Shown: positions 6,161 through 6,954 of the stretch, in pieces
Numbering within the stretch: the first letter of the stretch is position 1
Layout of the letters: each line of letters opens with the position of its first letter
Made by a program: the position numbers and the translations under genes
Notes under the pieces: generated by a model
What the model was told of the DNA's origin: nothing
The model's input: the letters and a program-made list of their open reading frames with translations, nothing else
Database searches by the model: none
Source of the DNA: an uncultured Eubacteriales bacterium
Lineage (GTDB): Bacteria; Bacillota; Clostridia; Oscillospirales; Butyricicoccaceae
Direction: 5' to 3'
Assembly (NCBI GenBank): GCA_910586105.1
Contig: CAJUGU010000157.1
Location: 1 to 6,954 of the forward strand
Length of the DNA: 6,954 nt

Positions 6161-6277
6161 CTCGCCGCCGAAAAAATTTTGGCCGGGCATAGCCGTTCAC
6201 CGATATGGACAAGACCGCAAAAATTAGGAAGCGGAGTTGCTGGCCATTTTGCTTTCCTATGCGCAGTGAGATTTCTC

Positions 6278-6306
6278 TTGACATGCGTAAGGCGGCGTGC
6301 TATGAT
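6278..6306 (+). promoter_or_regulatory. Strong sigma-A-type promoter of the TetR-family gene
   Basis: TTGACA (6278-6283), a 17-bp spacer and TATGAT (6301-6306), with a TG at 6298-6299 forming an extended -10. This is close to consensus and would start transcription near 6313, inside the operator that follows. Confidence 0.88.
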
Positions 6307-6311
6307 TAAAA

Positions 6312-6338
6312 TGCGAATATAAATAACGAATATTCGCA
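6312..6338. promoter_or_regulatory. Inverted-repeat operator over the TetR gene start site
   Basis: TGCGAATAT (6312-6320) and ATATTCGCA (6330-6338) are perfect 9-bp inverted arms with a 9-bp spacer. The right part also contains a 10-bp perfect palindrome, CGAATATTCG (6327-6336). It lies at the predicted transcription start just downstream of the -10, where a bound TetR-family repressor would block initiation, so autorepression is likely. Confidence 0.75.
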
Positions 6339-6368
6339 ATATAAAATCGCAAAGAAGGAGGCGCAGCT

Positions 6369-6954
6369 ATGCCGTCTAAGCCTGTTCTTTCAGATGCCGA
6401 CAAAAAGGCAATCCGAAAGAAGCTGGGGGAACTGTGCGAGGAATGCTGGATTGCACATGGGTACAAAAAGACCAGCATTAAAAGTCTGTGCGATCATGCA
6501 GGCATCTCCATCGGCACATTCTACACGCTTTACCCCACAAAAGAGGATTTGTTCTCGGAAACCATTGAGCGCATCGAAAAGAGGCTGACCGAGAAAGTCC
6601 TTGCCATCAATAGGAGCAGCCAGACAAAGGAGGGGTTTGCCCAGTCCATGAAAGAACTGTTCCGGGAGTATGACAGCAAGCCGTTTTTGTATAACGTCAA
6701 CACGCCGGATTTTCAGTCTTTTGTGACAAAACTCCCGGAAGAAACCATGCAAAAAATCAAGTTTGACAGCTTTGAGTTTTTCAAGCAGGCTGTCCAGGCC
6801 GCAAATCTCACTTTGAAGGTGGAACCGTCCCAGGCATATGGGATTTTGAGTGCGCTGCTGTCAACCATCAGCGCAAAAGAAACGCTGGCTGTGACCTGTG
6901 ATTATTTCGCCGTCTTTGACCGTATGGCGGATATTCTTGTGAGCAGTATCTTTG
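6369..6954 (+). CDS. TetR/AcrR-family transcriptional regulator (3' end cut by window)
   Basis: The ATG at 6369 has AAGGAGG (6355-6361) with a 7-nt spacer. The frame stays open for 195 codons to the right edge, so the C-terminus is missing. Residues about 12-60 form the TetR helix-turn-helix: KKTSIKSLCDHAGISIGTFY (33-52), then YPTKEDLFSETIE (54-66). The rest is a helical ligand-binding/dimer domain without recognisable specificity. Family proteins repress promoters until a small molecule binds, often controlling an adjacent transporter, which would lie beyond the window. A near-consensus promoter and an inverted-repeat operator sit directly upstream, suggesting autorepression. GC in the stretches I counted is about 47-48%, against about 60-70% in most other genes here, with more AAA, ATT and TTT codons. 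That points to a separate, probably acquired origin. Confidence 0.92.
   Translation, partial: MPSKPVLSDADKKAIRKKLGELCEECWIAHGYKKTSIKSLCDHAGISIGTFYTLYPTKEDLFSETIERIEKRLTEKVLAINRSSQTKEGFAQSMKELFREYDSKPFLYNVNTPDFQSFVTKLPEETMQKIKFDSFEFFKQAVQAANLTLKVEPSQAYGILSALLSTISAKETLAVTCDYFAVFDRMADILVSSIF

Noticed and set aside
6160..6270. Attachment site, insertion sequence end or second promoter in the gap before the TetR promoter
   Set aside because: Only AT-rich tracts and weak promoter-like matches are visible; no repeat pair or conserved element could be supported.
6390..6752. Minus-strand 120-codon frame inside the TetR-family gene
   Set aside because: The plus strand encodes a clear helix-turn-helix protein with promoter, operator and ribosome site; the antisense frame has none of these.

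Overview
The window looks like a chromosomal segment from a high-GC member of the Bacillota, probably a gut-type Clostridia such as the Oscillospiraceae/Ruminococcaceae. The reasons are strong AAGGAGG-type ribosome binding sites before almost every gene, bacterial sigma-A-type promoters, and protein families (a TetM-like translation GTPase, a BmrR-like MerR regulator, a MepA-like MATE pump, small ECF sigma operons) that sit together in those genomes. The genus assignment is inference. Most of the window is GC-rich (about 60-70% in the stretches I counted); the last ~650 bases are clearly lower (about 47-48%).

Region 1 (1-4366) is a candidate drug-response block. A MATE-family efflux pump (+, 2997-4325) and a MerR-family regulator with a BmrR/GyrI-like ligand-binding domain (-, 2074-2901) are transcribed divergently from a 95-bp gap. 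That gap holds a textbook MerR-type promoter: -35 and -10 separated by 19 bp, with a dyad in the spacer. Downstream of the regulator on the same strand is a 628-aa EF-G/TetM-like GTPase (-, 48-1934). Its leader carries a GC hairpin plus U-tract just before the ribosome binding site, and a competing stem, which suggests termination or attenuation control. Efflux, a small-molecule sensor and a ribosome-acting GTPase together suggest a response to a ribosome-targeting or cationic compound. This is inferred from context.

Region 2 (4411-6160, all -) is a three-gene ECF sigma operon: sigma factor, a 91-aa two-helix membrane protein in the usual anti-sigma position, and a 296-aa membrane protein with a cytoplasmic four-knuckle zinc-ribbon segment and a large outer domain. 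The last two overlap by ATGA. An ECF-type promoter (TGAACC-N16-TGTATC) lies in front of the sigma gene and overlaps the farthest-upstream GTG, which favours a TTG start at 6106. A bidirectional terminator (4332-4366) is shared with the convergent MATE gene.

Region 3 (6278 to the right edge, +) is a TetR-family regulator cut by the window end. It has its own strong promoter (TTGACA-N17-TATGAT) and an inverted-repeat operator over the start site, and its lower GC suggests it begins a separately acquired cassette. I see no rRNA, tRNA, CRISPR array, insertion sequence or attachment site. Bases 1-47 hold only the short 3' flank of the GTPase gene.
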